Source: Sphingobium xanthum (GTDB lineage Bacteria; Pseudomonadota; Alphaproteobacteria; Sphingomonadales; Sphingomonadaceae). Taken from it: a stretch of DNA of 64,000 bases. The stretch lies in the NCBI RefSeq assembly GCF_019737615.1, contig NZ_JAHKKS010000013.1, forward strand, positions 1-64,000, read 5' to 3'. A program made the position numbers and the translations under genes. The notes under the pieces were generated by a model. That model ran no database searches. It was not told where the DNA came from and saw only the letters and a program-made list of their open reading frames with translations. This document shows, piece after piece, positions 52,741 through 61,257 of the stretch (position 1 is the stretch's first letter; each line of letters begins with the position of its first letter).

Positions 52741-52819
52741 TCGCCGCTTGATCGGATGCAGGAGCCGGGCCCGCAGAGAGCTAGGGTCCCCCATCCTCGC
52801 ATGATTGGAAAGGAACGAC

Positions 52820-53170
52820 ATGAAAGTCCGCAAATACGATCAGACCGACGCAAAATTCGAACGTTCGCCCGGACAGGATGCCGACATCTTCGCCGGAAAT
52901 CTCGCCGATCAGCGCCATGGAGGCCCAATGACGATTGGCTACGGTCGATACGGACCTGATCAGGTTCTCGAGACCGACATCGTCGTCGATGACGTAATGG
53001 TGGTTCTCAAGGGGAAGGTCTCCGTGGAAGCGCACGGCGAGATACTGACTGCCGGCCCTGGCGAGATAATCTACATGCCAAAAGGCAATTCGGTGGTCAT
53101 CCGCTCGCACGCAGAGGGGGCCCAGACCGCCTATGTGACATATCCCCACTGGTCGGAGGCTGAACGATAG
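52820..53170 (+). CDS. Cupin (EutQ-like) protein
   Basis: 116 residues from ATG 52820 with AAAGGAA upstream. Single-domain cupin: TIGYGRYGPDQVLETDIVVDDVMVVLKG (in parts), VSVEAHGEILTAGPGEIIYMPKGNSVVIRS, then AYVTYPHWSEAER. It resembles EutQ-like cupins but lacks several usual metal-binding histidines in motif 1, so metal binding is uncertain. Next to the SnoaL-like gene, probably same operon. Confidence 0.82.
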   Translation: MKVRKYDQTDAKFERSPGQDADIFAGNLADQRHGGPMTIGYGRYGPDQVLETDIVVDDVMVVLKGKVSVEAHGEILTAGPGEIIYMPKGNSVVIRSHAEGAQTAYVTYPHWSEAER

Positions 53171-53451
53171 AAGGCTGGCAAGCCGTAACAGCTCTCGCCC
53201 CGAACCCGGACATTCATGATCAAGTTTCAACTGCCCGGAAGCGGCCGTCCGTTCATTCCACTCAGAAGGGCGCGAACTGCGACAAACCTGTCGCTCCGAA
53301 GCGTAAGGTCGAATGGCCGCTGTTATCAGGAGCCGACAATCGGGGTTGTCTAACCGGCGTCAACAGGTGACAGAAATTTCACTGACAATTACTTGCAGTT
53401 TTAAGGTGCTAACTTGCGGAAGGCGGCCTGCAGGGGCGGCATTTAGGCCAC
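53171..53451. other. Right inner end of island, no gene seen
   Basis: No coding frame with support. The region lies before the broken gene and integrase remnant and may hold deletion scars. I saw no direct repeats in it. Confidence 0.4.
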
Positions 53452-53910
53452 TCATGAACAAAGGTCGCCGATCTCGCGTTCGACGAGCCGGAAACGCTCC
53501 TTGATCTCCTCACCCGCGTAAAAAGCGAGCATGTCTTCTTTAGTGAGAGTTCCCTCGGCGAGGAACTTGATGAGATAGCGCTGATTGAATTCGGCGAGGA
53601 GGATGCTTTTCTCGATCTGCGCGAGAATCTGCTTCATATTGTCGATATTGGCAGTGATGAGAGTCTTCACCAGCGCCATGTCGCGGGCATCCTTGATCAG
53701 TCGATTGACGATGATCTTGAGCACGTCGGTGTCGAGCTCCATCGTCTTCGCATTGAGAGCGATGTCGCGCGCGAGCATGTAGGCGATGGCAAGGTTGCGA
53801 TAATCACCCTTCTGGGAATCGATGATCGCGATCAGACCGACACCGGGCAAAAACTTCAGATCCTGCACCGCAACCAGGATGCTGTTATCGACGAGCGAGG
53901 CGTCGAACAC
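53452..53910 (-). pseudogene. 5'-truncated gene fused to integrase remnant, function unknown
   Basis: 152 residues, helical, no recognised domain (DLKFLPGVGLIAIIDSQKGDY; IAYMLARDIALNAKTM). The annotated GTG at 53910 is only nominal: the frame stays open upstream to about 53970 as FDRPTDERELLEAQANRDGQ then AGIIVFDAS, overlapping the end of the integrase in another frame. So an older gene lost its start when the integrase was cut. Codon and residue use look genuine. Confidence 0.55.
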
Positions 53911-54896
53911 GATGATCCCGGCTTGGCCGTCGCGATTAGCCTGCGCTTCCAGGAGTTCTCGCTCATCGGTCGGGCGGTCGAACGAATGGAAGGGAAGATG
54001 AGACCTGCGGGACCGACCCGAAGTTCATGCAGCCGCTGAAGGATTTCGATCGCCTGCCGCGACAGCGGCACGTGATGCGGTCGACGCATTTTCATCCGCG
54101 TGGCCGGGACGGACCAGACCGCTGCGGCGAAATCGATCTCGTCCCAAGTCGACATGCGCAGTTCGCCGGGACGCAAAAAGACGTGCGGCGAGAGCTGCAG
54201 GGCATATTTGGTCAGATAATTGCCTTCATAACCGTCGATCGCGCGAAGCAACGCCCCCACCCCCTTCGAATCGACGATCGCCGCAAGATGCTTGGATCGC
54301 GGCGCTGTGATGGCCCCGCGAAGATCGCGCGTCGGATCAGCTTCGAGCCGCGCGGTCGCAACCGCGTAGCGAAACACATTGCCGGCCAGCTGCAGGAGAC
54401 GTCGTGCTGTCTCGAGATTGCCCTTGGCTTCGACGCGGCGCAGGATCGCCAACACATCGGCGGGCCGAATCTCCGAGACCGGAAACTTGCCGATGTTGCC
54501 GTCGAAATGCTCGAGCAGCCAGTTCGCCTTGGCGATGGTGGATGCGGACCAGCCTTCGCGTGTCCGCTTCGCAACGAACTCCTTCGCGACATCCCCGAAC
54601 TTGGAGCTGACGCTCGACTTTGCCAGCGACTTTGCCCGCTGCTTTTCCAGTGAGGGGTCGGCGCCGGTAACAAGCAACCTGCGAGCCACGTCCCGTGCAG
54701 ATCGCGCCGCGGCGAGGCTGACCTCGGGATATGTGCCGATGCCGAGCTTCTTCTCCTTGCCGTCCACGCGGTATTTGAGCCGCCAGAGCTTCCCGCCGCT
54801 TGGCTGCACCAGAAGAAAAAGGCCCCCAGTATCGCCCATTTTATAGGGCTTTTCGCGTGGCTTCGCTTTCCGAACAGAGACATCCGTTAATGCCAT
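53856..54896 (-). CDS. P4-type tyrosine integrase, C-terminally truncated
   Basis: 346 residues against about 400 in intact members. DUF4102-type N-terminus: MALTDVSVRKAKPREKPYKMGDTGG and LWRLKYRVDGKEKKLGIGTYPEVSLAAARSAR (two parts). Core-binding helices follow at about 90-200. The catalytic domain keeps the first arginine (FLRPGELRMSTWDEI) and the HHVPLS segment, but the HxxR and final tyrosine box are gone; after MSEN (about 53960) the frame runs into unrelated sequence. It lies 174 bases from the tRNA-Phe 3' end, oriented away from it. Likely inactive. Confidence 0.9.
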   Translation of the reverse strand: MALTDVSVRKAKPREKPYKMGDTGGLFLLVQPSGGKLWRLKYRVDGKEKKLGIGTYPEVSLAAARSARDVARRLLVTGADPSLEKQRAKSLAKSSVSSKFGDVAKEFVAKRTREGWSASTIAKANWLLEHFDGNIGKFPVSEIRPADVLAILRRVEAKGNLETARRLLQLAGNVFRYAVATARLEADPTRDLRGAITAPRSKHLAAIVDSKGVGALLRAIDGYEGNYLTKYALQLSPHVFLRPGELRMSTWDEIDFAAAVWSVPATRMKMRRPHHVPLSRQAIEILQRLHELRVGPAGLIFPSIRSTARPMSENSWKRRLIATAKPGSSCSTPRSSITASWLRCRI

Positions 54897-54960
54897 TTGG
54901 GGGCCACTTTCCCTCTAGCAGGGGGCCACGATCAAAATGGCCCCTAATCTGGCCCCCAAA
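54896..54960. repeat. Iterated GGGGGCCA sites and inverted repeat upstream of integrase
   Basis: TTTGGGGGCCA (54896-54906) is the exact mirror of TGGCCCCCAAA (54950-54960). Between them are a second GGGGGCCA (54921-54928) and TGGCCCC (54938-54944). Four copies, two each way, lie exactly at the integrase start, between the gene and the attachment site. These are probably arm-type integrase or excisionase sites, or an operator for the integrase gene. Confidence 0.62.
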
Positions 54961-55047
54961 ATTTCCGGCTGTCGATGTTCACGTGTGGATGCAGCAAGAT
55001 GAAGGCCGGCCAAATATGGCAGATTTCTGCCATTTGTAAAGGATCAG

Positions 55048-55093
55048 ATGGACTGCGATGGACGGGTTAATGGTGCCCGGGGACGGAGTCGAA
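55048..55093. repeat. Right att site: tRNA-Phe 3' end and integrase-side repeat
   Basis: TGGTGCCCGGGGACGGAGTC and GAA (55071-55093) are the last 23 bases of the tRNA gene and are copied at 22937-22958 with one base less. ATGGACTGCGATGGACG at 55048-55064 lies on the integrase side and has its relative at 22904-22920. The integration left the tRNA intact. Confidence 0.7.
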
Positions 55094-55146
55094 CCGCCGA
55101 CACTGCGATTTTCAGTCGCATGCTCTACCAACTGAGCTACCCGGGC
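55071..55146 (-). tRNA. tRNA-Phe (GAA)
   Basis: 76 bases including an encoded CCA. The acceptor stem GCCCGGG pairs with CCCGGGC. The D arm is GCTCAGTTGGTAGAGC, the anticodon stem is GCGA/TCGC with loop CTGAAAA giving GAA, and the T arm has GGTTCGACTCC. The discriminator is A. It serves as the integration site of the island on its 3' side. Confidence 0.97.
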
Positions 55147-55339
55147 ACGGGTCTGGCGCCGCGGAGGACCGGGCGAAGGCGAGCGCTATAGGCAAGAGCG
55201 TATGCCCCTGTCCACCCTAATGATGCTTAATGCGTTGCCGGGCTGACTACCGGCATTTCGCACGAAATCCGCTTGCCCCGCCGCGCAGTCCTGTCATGCT
55301 GATCTCAGCCCAAAATCAGATGCTTGGCGGAGACATGCC

Positions 55340-56827
55340 ATGGCCTTGTTTGGAGAGAGCGATCGCACTGGCCTCACGCCCGCGGAGGAGGCCGAGCCGC
55401 GCACGCCGCTGCCGGTGCGCATGGTGGCCAGCGAGGAATATCTGCCGATTCCCCAGACGGCGCGCCAGCGGGAGACCGAGGCACGGCTTTATGCGCTGGC
55501 GGACGGGATCGCGCCGAAGCTCGGCCTGACGCGCCGCCGCTTCTTCCAGACCTCGGCCGGCATGGCCGCCGGCTTCGCCGCGCTCAACGGCACGTTCGGC
55601 GATCTGTTCGAAATCGGCCGCGCCGAAGCGCAGACGCCCGAAGCGGCCGACGAGCGTGCCAAAGCGCTCTCCGGCCAGTTCATCATGGACATGCACACGC
55701 ATTTCCTGCGCGACGACACCAAGCTCACCGGCTTCGTGAAGATGCGCGAGGGCGTCGCGGCGCAAGGCTGGAACCCGCAGCTCAGCGCTGCCGGCCCGCA
55801 GACGCTGGAGAGCCTCAAGTTCGGCAATTATTTCAAGGAAGTCTTCCTCGACAGCGACACCAAGATCGCGCTCATCTCCTCCGCCCCTTCGGACATTCCG
55901 GACGACTGGTTCCTCACCAATGCGCAAATGGCCAAGGCGCGCGAGACGGTGAACGGCCAGGCCGGATCGAAGCGCATGATGACCCATGCGATCATCACAC
56001 CCGAGGCGCCAGGTTGGCTGGACGCGCTCGACGCGGCAATCGCGCTCAAGCCCGACAGTCTCAAGGGCTATACGGTCGGCGACAACACCCACAAGGAACT
56101 GGCCCGCTATCCCTGGCGGATGGACAGCGAGGAAACCTACAAGGGTTATGAGAGGGCCGTGAAGGCCGGCATCCGGAACATTTGCGTCCATAAGGGCCTG
56201 TGGGGCCGCGCGCTCGACACCCGCTTCCCGCACCTCGCCGCGCATGCCCGCGTCGCGGATATCGCCAGGGCCGCGAAGGACTGGCCGCAGCTCAATTTCA
56301 TCATCTATCACGCCGCCTATCGCCTCGACGATCCGGACTGGGCACTGGCCGAATTTCACAAGACCGGCCGTGTCGACTGGGTGACGGACCTGGCCGAAAT
56401 CCCGGCAAAGCACGGCGTCACCAACGTCTATGCCGATCTCGGCCAGATCTTCGCGCAGACCTTGGTCGCGCAGCCCGCGCTCTGCGCCGCGATGATGGGC
56501 CAGCTCGTCAAGGGTCTCGGCGCCGATCATGTCTGCTGGGGCACGGACGCGGTGTGGACCGGATCGCCACAGTGGCAGATCGAGGGCCTGCGCCGCCTCG
56601 AAATCCCCGAGGACATGCGCAAGACGCATGGTTTCGCCGAACTCGGCCCGGCCGATGGCCCGGTCAAGAACGCGATCTTCGGCGGCAACAATGCGCGGCT
56701 CTATGGCCTCGAACAGGCCGAAGCGGACGCCGTGATGGCCGATCGCTTCGCCGCGCTGCGTAGCGACTATCTGGCCGCCGGGGCTTCACCGTCCAACCGG
56801 CGCTATGGCTATGTGCAGCGGGGTTGA
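55340..56827 (+). CDS. Amidohydrolase-family metal-dependent hydrolase with Tat-like signal
   Basis: 495 residues. An unusually long N-terminal stretch (1-63) precedes a twin-arginine-like signal LTRRRFFQTSAGMAAGFAAL at about 64-83. The amidohydrolase barrel begins with FIMDMHTHFL (metal-binding HxH), later FIIYHAAYR and VCWGTDAVW with the conserved Asp. It resembles the Amidohydro_2 group (decarboxylases and hydrolases). The signal predicts folded export to the periplasm. It is the first gene after the tRNA, so outside the island. Confidence 0.87.
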   Translation: MALFGESDRTGLTPAEEAEPRTPLPVRMVASEEYLPIPQTARQRETEARLYALADGIAPKLGLTRRRFFQTSAGMAAGFAALNGTFGDLFEIGRAEAQTPEAADERAKALSGQFIMDMHTHFLRDDTKLTGFVKMREGVAAQGWNPQLSAAGPQTLESLKFGNYFKEVFLDSDTKIALISSAPSDIPDDWFLTNAQMAKARETVNGQAGSKRMMTHAIITPEAPGWLDALDAAIALKPDSLKGYTVGDNTHKELARYPWRMDSEETYKGYERAVKAGIRNICVHKGLWGRALDTRFPHLAAHARVADIARAAKDWPQLNFIIYHAAYRLDDPDWALAEFHKTGRVDWVTDLAEIPAKHGVTNVYADLGQIFAQTLVAQPALCAAMMGQLVKGLGADHVCWGTDAVWTGSPQWQIEGLRRLEIPEDMRKTHGFAELGPADGPVKNAIFGGNNARLYGLEQAEADAVMADRFAALRSDYLAAGASPSNRRYGYVQRG

Positions 56828-56863
56828 TTAGTCCTCTCCCTGACCGCCAGAGTCAGGAGAGAG

Positions 56864-57385
56864 ATGCCCGTGAAGCCCATTCAATTGGCGTGCCTCGCGC
56901 TCGCCCCCGCCCTACTCGCCGTCGCGGCGCCCGTCGCCGCTCAGAAACCGTCCGCACCGAAGCTCGAATTTGTACTGGAGGAAGTCGTCTTCCTCGCCGA
57001 GCGCATCCCCGCCGGCAAGACGCCGCTCGGCGAACGCTTCATCATCCCGATCACCGGCGGTACCTTCGAGGGGCCGGGCCTCAAGGGCATCGTCATGCCC
57101 GGTGGATGGGATTGGCAACTCCTGCGCCCGGACGGCTGCCTGCAGGTGAAAGCGGACTATTTTCTCAAGACCGACGACGGCGCGATCATCAATGTCGTCA
57201 ACACCGGTAACATCTGCCCCGGCGCGGACGGCAAGCCGGCGCCCGTGCGCACGCATCCGGTGCTCGAAGCACCGGTCGGTAAGTATGAATGGCTCGGGCG
57301 CACCGCTTTTACGGGCACGCTCGAGCCAGTGTTCGATGGCGGCAAGGTCACCGCCGTCCGTATTCGCTTTTACAAGGCGCTATAG
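56864..57385 (+). CDS. Exported DUF3237 protein
   Basis: 173 residues, with a signal peptide (LACLALAPALLAVAAPVAAQ) and a DUF3237 beta-barrel domain: LGERFIIPITGGTFEGPGLKG, WDWQLLRPDGCLQVKADYFL, and YEWLGRTAFTGTLEPV. The function is unknown in this family. It follows the amidohydrolase after 36 bases in the same direction with an AGGAGAGAG ribosome binding site, so they likely form one transcript. Confidence 0.85.
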   Translation: MPVKPIQLACLALAPALLAVAAPVAAQKPSAPKLEFVLEEVVFLAERIPAGKTPLGERFIIPITGGTFEGPGLKGIVMPGGWDWQLLRPDGCLQVKADYFLKTDDGAIINVVNTGNICPGADGKPAPVRTHPVLEAPVGKYEWLGRTAFTGTLEPVFDGGKVTAVRIRFYKAL

Positions 57386-57399
57386 CGCAAGACTCAAGC

Positions 57400-57741
57400 T
57401 CAGCGGTTGCGGCGCAGTACGTCGTCGCAGGCGCGGTTGGTGCCACTGCCCTTGCCGATGAGATTGCCGGCGAGTGCGCCCGCGCCCGCCGCGAGCAGCG
57501 TCTCTCCGACATTGCCGCCGGCGATCACCGCCGTGCCAGCACCACCGGCCGCGCCGATGATCGTGCCCTTCTTCGCGCCCTTCTTGCGCTGGATGAGACA
57601 ATAGCGGACGTCATCGCGCTCGCCCGGTGCGGCGCGCGCGACGCGGACGCGATCCTTGGGGCCAAGCGTGGTTTCGGCGAGCACCGGCGTCGCCACCAGG
57701 CTGGCGCCGACAAGACCGATCAAAATCTTTGCGGTTTTCAT
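57400..57741 (-). CDS. Exported glycine-zipper protein
   Basis: 113 residues from ATG 57741. A signal peptide (MKTAKILIGLVGASLVATPVLA) is followed by a hinge with one cysteine (RYCLIQRKKGAKKG) and a glycine-zipper region: IIGAAGGAGTAVIAGGNVG and LLAAGAGALAGNLIGKG. Glycine zippers form membrane-associated oligomers of unknown role. Convergent with the DUF3237 gene. The upstream frame starting at 57819 lacks a signal peptide. Confidence 0.8.
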   Translation of the reverse strand: MKTAKILIGLVGASLVATPVLAETTLGPKDRVRVARAAPGERDDVRYCLIQRKKGAKKGTIIGAAGGAGTAVIAGGNVGETLLAAGAGALAGNLIGKGSGTNRACDDVLRRNR

Positions 57742-57893
57742 ATGACCCGCTCCCTTCTTTGCGTCGTTGTGCAGCCGGCGTTTCTCGCCAGCCTGCATGC
57801 TGGAACTACGCCCGAACATGGCCGAAAGTTCCGGAACCGGGGATGAACGGGCTTTGGGGTCTCGTCTCGCAACAGGCTCCGTTGGACGATAGC

Positions 57894-58064
57894 CTAACCC
57901 TCGTCGCGCTCCGTCGAATCCTGCTCGTCCGCCGCGACCGGGACGCGGTAGCTCTCGTCCGCCCAGCTGATGAAATCGCGATCACGGCAAGCGCTCGAAC
58001 AGAAGGGCCGGAACTCGTGCACCGTGGGCTTCCGGCAGATCGGGCAGCGCGTCTTAATGGGCAT
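57894..58064 (-). CDS. yacG: DNA gyrase inhibitor / zinc-binding protein YacG
   Basis: Only 56 residues. The YacG zinc finger is clear: TRCPICRKPTVHEFRPFCSS and ACRDRDFISWADESYRVP, with two CxxC-type sets (CPIC; CSSAC). YacG binds and inhibits DNA gyrase in E. coli. Start ATG 58064 lies 11 bases inside the end of the RNase E/G gene, so they are coupled, as usual in alphaproteobacteria. Confidence 0.93.
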   Translation of the reverse strand: MPIKTRCPICRKPTVHEFRPFCSSACRDRDFISWADESYRVPVAADEQDSTERDEG

Positions 58065-59067
58065 GATGGCCTCCGATGGCGAGCGTCTCGTCGCCGACGA
58101 TCTCGACAGCCCCGCCCCGCCGCCGCTCCAGCAGCCGGAGCCACTCCGGATGCGCCTTGATGTCGCGCGCGACGGCGGGCGCGACGCTGAGCTTCAGCGC
58201 ACCCGCGCCGCCACTCGCGCCCTCATGCCGCTCGGCCGCACGCAGCGCCGCGAGGGACGCCGTGCGCACCGGATCGGCGCGCAGCAGCTCGATGAGCGAG
58301 GCGCGCTCGCGCTTGCGGATGATCTGGACGAAGCCGAAGCCGTTGACCGCCGTGCGCTCGAACGGCTGGGGCAGGAACTTGTCGATCTGAGCGGCCGCCA
58401 CCAGCCGCTCGTCCTTGTTGTTCATTGTCGGCAGGTCGATGCCGATCGACCCCGCAATCCCCAGCCGCCTTATCGTCTGCGCGGCAAGCTTCGCGCCCTT
58501 GGGGCCAAGCTGCGCCGGCGGCAGGCTGCCATCGACATCGATGAGCGTCATGGCCGGTGTCGGGAACAGGCGCAGCGCCGCATCCTCGGCGCCGACTTCG
58601 CCGCTCATCGCCTCGGCCAGCAGCTCGCTCCAGCCCGAGGCCTCGAACCGGTCTTCCTCGTGCGCGGGACACGGCATGACCGGCACATCGCCAGCCGAGA
58701 GGCGCTGATAAAGCGTCGGCCCCGGCCCGGCCTGCATGCCCGCCTGCGCGATGCGACCCTTGGCCAGCTTCTCGCGCTCCTCATCCAGCCCCGGCTCGCT
58801 GATCGCCTCGCGCAAAATCTCCACGCGCACGACGGAGCCTTCCGCCACCTTGGGCGGGATCGGCTCGATCAGCACCAGTTCGCCGCTGTCGAGGCGGACA
58901 AGGCCGCGCTTGCGCTGGATGAGCGTGCTTGCCAGCCGCCCGCCATGCACGCCACCGGCACGGACACGCTTGTCGTCGCGCTCGATCTGCGCCTCGATGA
59001 TGCGGCCGTTATGGACCAGCGCGGCGCGCGCCTCGCCAATGCCTTCTTCGTAGAGCCACTCAGCCAT
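58054..59067 (-). CDS. Ribonuclease E/G-family protein (short form)
   Basis: 337 residues from ATG 59067; shorter than E. coli RNase G (about 490). It has the S1-like N-terminus MAEWLYEEGIGEARAALVHNG and EAQIERDDKRV, and the DNase-I-like catalytic core with MTLIDVDGSLPPAQLG and GSIGIDLPTMNNKDER (the Asp metal-binding pair). The zinc-link CPxxxC motif of larger members is absent. This is the usual form beside maf in sphingomonads. Overlaps maf by eight bases. Confidence 0.87.
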   Translation of the reverse strand: MAEWLYEEGIGEARAALVHNGRIIEAQIERDDKRVRAGGVHGGRLASTLIQRKRGLVRLDSGELVLIEPIPPKVAEGSVVRVEILREAISEPGLDEEREKLAKGRIAQAGMQAGPGPTLYQRLSAGDVPVMPCPAHEEDRFEASGWSELLAEAMSGEVGAEDAALRLFPTPAMTLIDVDGSLPPAQLGPKGAKLAAQTIRRLGIAGSIGIDLPTMNNKDERLVAAAQIDKFLPQPFERTAVNGFGFVQIIRKRERASLIELLRADPVRTASLAALRAAERHEGASGGAGALKLSVAPAVARDIKAHPEWLRLLERRRGGAVEIVGDETLAIGGHHAH

Positions 59068-59635
59068 TGAGAATTCCCGCACTCGCGAGCAGCGCCCGCG
59101 TCTCGAACAAAGGCAGGCCGATCACGCCGCTATGGCTGCCGGCCAGATATCGCACCCAGGCTTCGGCCCGGCCCTGAATGGCATAGCCGCCCGCCTTGCC
59201 CAGCCCTTCGCCGCACGCGACATAAGCTTCGATCTCCGCGTCGCTCAGCCGCTTGAAGGCGACGATCGTGTCGGCCAGCCGCGTCCGCGCCTTGCCCGCA
59301 GCATCAATCACGCAGACCGCCGAGAGCGCGTGATGGCGACGGCCCGAGAGACGCTTTAGAAGATCGCGCTGGATTTCCTCGGTCTCGGCAGGTGGCAGAA
59401 TCATGCGGCCGCAAGCGATCGTCGTGTCGCCCGCAAGGACGACCTCGCCCTCGCCGCGCTCCACCGCGCGCGCCTTCTCCTCCGCCAGGCGGAGCGCATA
59501 GACGCGCGGCAGCTCGTTCTTCTTCGGGCTCTCGTCGATATGCGGGCCGACGATCCGATCCGGCACCACGCCGATGCGCGCCAGCAGATCGCGCCGGCGC
59601 GGGGACGTCGAGGCCAGAACCAGTTTCAATGTCAT
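59060..59635 (-). CDS. Maf-like nucleoside triphosphate pyrophosphatase
   Basis: 191 residues. Hydrolyses non-canonical or dTTP/UTP-type nucleotides to limit misincorporation. Family motifs: LVLASTSPRRRDLLARIG at the start, VVLAGDTTIACGRMI, LSGRRHHALSAV, and YAIQGRAEAWVRYLAGSHSGVIGLP (in parts). Upstream of RNase E/G with an eight-base overlap and downstream of infA by 37 bases, in the conserved infA-maf-rng-yacG operon. Confidence 0.93.
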   Translation of the reverse strand: MTLKLVLASTSPRRRDLLARIGVVPDRIVGPHIDESPKKNELPRVYALRLAEEKARAVERGEGEVVLAGDTTIACGRMILPPAETEEIQRDLLKRLSGRRHHALSAVCVIDAAGKARTRLADTIVAFKRLSDAEIEAYVACGEGLGKAGGYAIQGRAEAWVRYLAGSHSGVIGLPLFETRALLASAGILNG

Positions 59636-59672
59636 GAGCGGCCCCTAACAGGCCACGCGCGCGATGAGAATA

Positions 59673-59924
59673 TCAGGGCCGGTCAGGGCCGGGGCCACCA
59701 CGGCCAGGCATATAGCGATAGGTGATCCGACCCTTGGTGAGGTCATAGGGCGTCAGCTCGACGAGGACTTCGTCGCCGACCAGCACGCGGATACGGTTCT
59801 TGCGCATCTTGCCTGCCGTGTGCCCGAGAATTTCGTGGTCATTTTCGAGACGGACGCGGAACATCGCATTCGGCAGCAGTTCGACTACCTGCCCGCGCAT
59901 TTCGAGGAGTTCTTCTTTGGCCAT
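59673..59924 (-). CDS. infA: Translation initiation factor IF-1
   Basis: 83 residues, with the OB-fold of IF-1: [40 protein letters not shown] and [18 protein letters not shown]. The C-terminus carries about ten extra residues ([11 protein letters not shown]) compared with most IF-1, common in sphingomonads. First gene of the maf-RNase-yacG operon, and highly expressed in core cells. Confidence 0.97.
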   Translation of the reverse strand: MAKEELLEMRGQVVELLPNAMFRVRLENDHEILGHTAGKMRKNRIRVLVGDEVLVELTPYDLTKGRITYRYMPGRGGPGPDRP

Positions 59925-60000
59925 GTGCTTCCAGTTTTTCGCGAATGGCGCCCCATAGCGGCAAAACCGGCCATTGGAAAGTCAAGAGCAACCGGTCGTA

Positions 60001-61257
60001 TCAACCGGTCAGCGCGTCGATGGCATTTCCGATGGCCGCGAAGGCGCGCGCGATCTCCGCGGGCGTCGTGCAATAAGGCGGCATGAGATAGATGGTATTG
60101 CCGAGCGGCCTTAGCAAGAGGCCCTCGGACAAGGCGGAAGCGCGCAGTTTCGGTGCAACATCGGAGAGATAACCGGAGTCCCCCGCCCGCAGATCGATCG
60201 CGCCGATCGCGCCGATCCGCCGTGCGTTGTGCAGACGGGAATGTGCAGCAAATTGGGACAGTCCCTCGTCCAATGCCGCGCCGAGCGCATCCACACGCCC
60301 CAGCACATCCTCCTCGCGCCAGATATCGAGGTTGGCATTGGCGGCCGCGCAGCAGATCGGGTTCGCCGTGAAGCTCGACGAATGGAAAAACATCCGCGCG
60401 CGATCATTGCTGCGGTGACTTTCGAAAATTGCTGCGCTCGCCAGCGTCGCCGCCAGCGGTACCGCGCCGCCGGTCAGCCCCTTGGCGAGGCACATGAGGT
60501 CCGGCGTCACCCCGGCCTGCTCGCAGGCAAACAAAGTGCCGGTCCGACCCCAGCCGGTCATCACCTCATCGGCAACGAACAGCACATCATGCTGCGCACA
60601 AATCGCCGCCATCTGCCGCAGGATGTCGGGCGAATAGACCAGCATGCCGCCCGCGCCGAGGATCAACGGCTCGACGATGAACGCAGCAGGCTTGTCCGGC
60701 GCGCGGCAGAGTTGTTCGAGCGCATCGAGGCAGTCTTGCTGTGCCCTTTCGGCCGGAAACGGAACGGTCGCCACATCGAACAGCAGCGGCTCATAGGCCC
60801 GGTTGAACACGCTTCGCGCGCCGACCGACATCGCGCCGATCGTATCGCCATGATAGCTGTGCTCCAGCACGAGGATGCGGTGCCGCGCCTCGCCGCGATT
60901 GTGCCAATGGCCAAGCGCCATCTTGAGCGCGACCTCCACCGCGGTCGATCCGCTGTCCGAGAAGAACACATGATCGAGCCCCGGCGTCAGCGCGACGAGC
61001 GACCGCGCCAGCGCCTCCGCCTGCGGATGCGTGTAGCCCGCGAAGATCATCTGATCGAGCTGCCCCGCCTGCTCGGCAATCGCCGCCGCGATGCGCGGCT
61101 CGCAATGGCCGTGGGTGATGACCCACCAGCTCGAAATCCCGTCGAGCAGCCGCGTGCCGTCCGCGCAGTCCAGCCAGGCGCCCGATGCGGAAACGATCTC
61201 CGGGATCGCCTCCTCCAGCCCATGCTGCGTGAACGGATGCCAGACCGGCGAGCTCAT
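60001..61257 (-). CDS. bioA: Adenosylmethionine-8-amino-7-oxononanoate aminotransferase
   Basis: 418 residues, PLP enzyme. It transfers an amino group from S-adenosylmethionine to KAPA, giving DAPA in biotin synthesis. Motifs: VWHPFTQHGLEEAIP at the N-terminus, SWWVITHGHCEPRI, FFSDSGSTAVEVALKMA, FVADEVMTGWGRTGTLFACE and the PLP lysine in LMCLAKGLTGG. It overlaps bioD by four bases (ATGA) and is the last gene of bioF-bioD-bioA. Confidence 0.95.
   Translation of the reverse strand: MSSPVWHPFTQHGLEEAIPEIVSASGAWLDCADGTRLLDGISSWWVITHGHCEPRIAAAIAEQAGQLDQMIFAGYTHPQAEALARSLVALTPGLDHVFFSDSGSTAVEVALKMALGHWHNRGEARHRILVLEHSYHGDTIGAMSVGARSVFNRAYEPLLFDVATVPFPAERAQQDCLDALEQLCRAPDKPAAFIVEPLILGAGGMLVYSPDILRQMAAICAQHDVLFVADEVMTGWGRTGTLFACEQAGVTPDLMCLAKGLTGGAVPLAATLASAAIFESHRSNDRARMFFHSSSFTANPICCAAANANLDIWREEDVLGRVDALGAALDEGLSQFAAHSRLHNARRIGAIGAIDLRAGDSGYLSDVAPKLRASALSEGLLLRPLGNTIYLMPPYCTTPAEIARAFAAIGNAIDALTG

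Larger units (their letters stand above)
22937..55093. mobile_element. Putative genomic island integrated at tRNA-Phe
   Basis: About 32 kb lie between two same-direction copies of the tRNA-Phe 3' end, with a P4-type integrase next to the tRNA. The cargo is an ion/osmotic stress block, trehalose genes, a bufferin (copper-binding RiPP) locus, sigma/NrsF pairs and small metabolic and regulatory genes. To the right of the tRNA the gene content becomes core. No conjugation, relaxase or phage structural genes were found. The integrase is truncated, so the island is probably fixed. The extent is inference from the repeats. Confidence 0.6.

Noticed and set aside
54896-54960. Rho-independent terminator for the integrase region
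   Set aside because: The arms lie at the start, not the end, of the integrase gene, are 43 bases apart and have no T-tract; they look like protein-binding sites.
53856-55146. Intact prophage at tRNA-Phe
   Set aside because: The integrase is truncated and no capsid, terminase, tail or lysis genes occur between the repeats.
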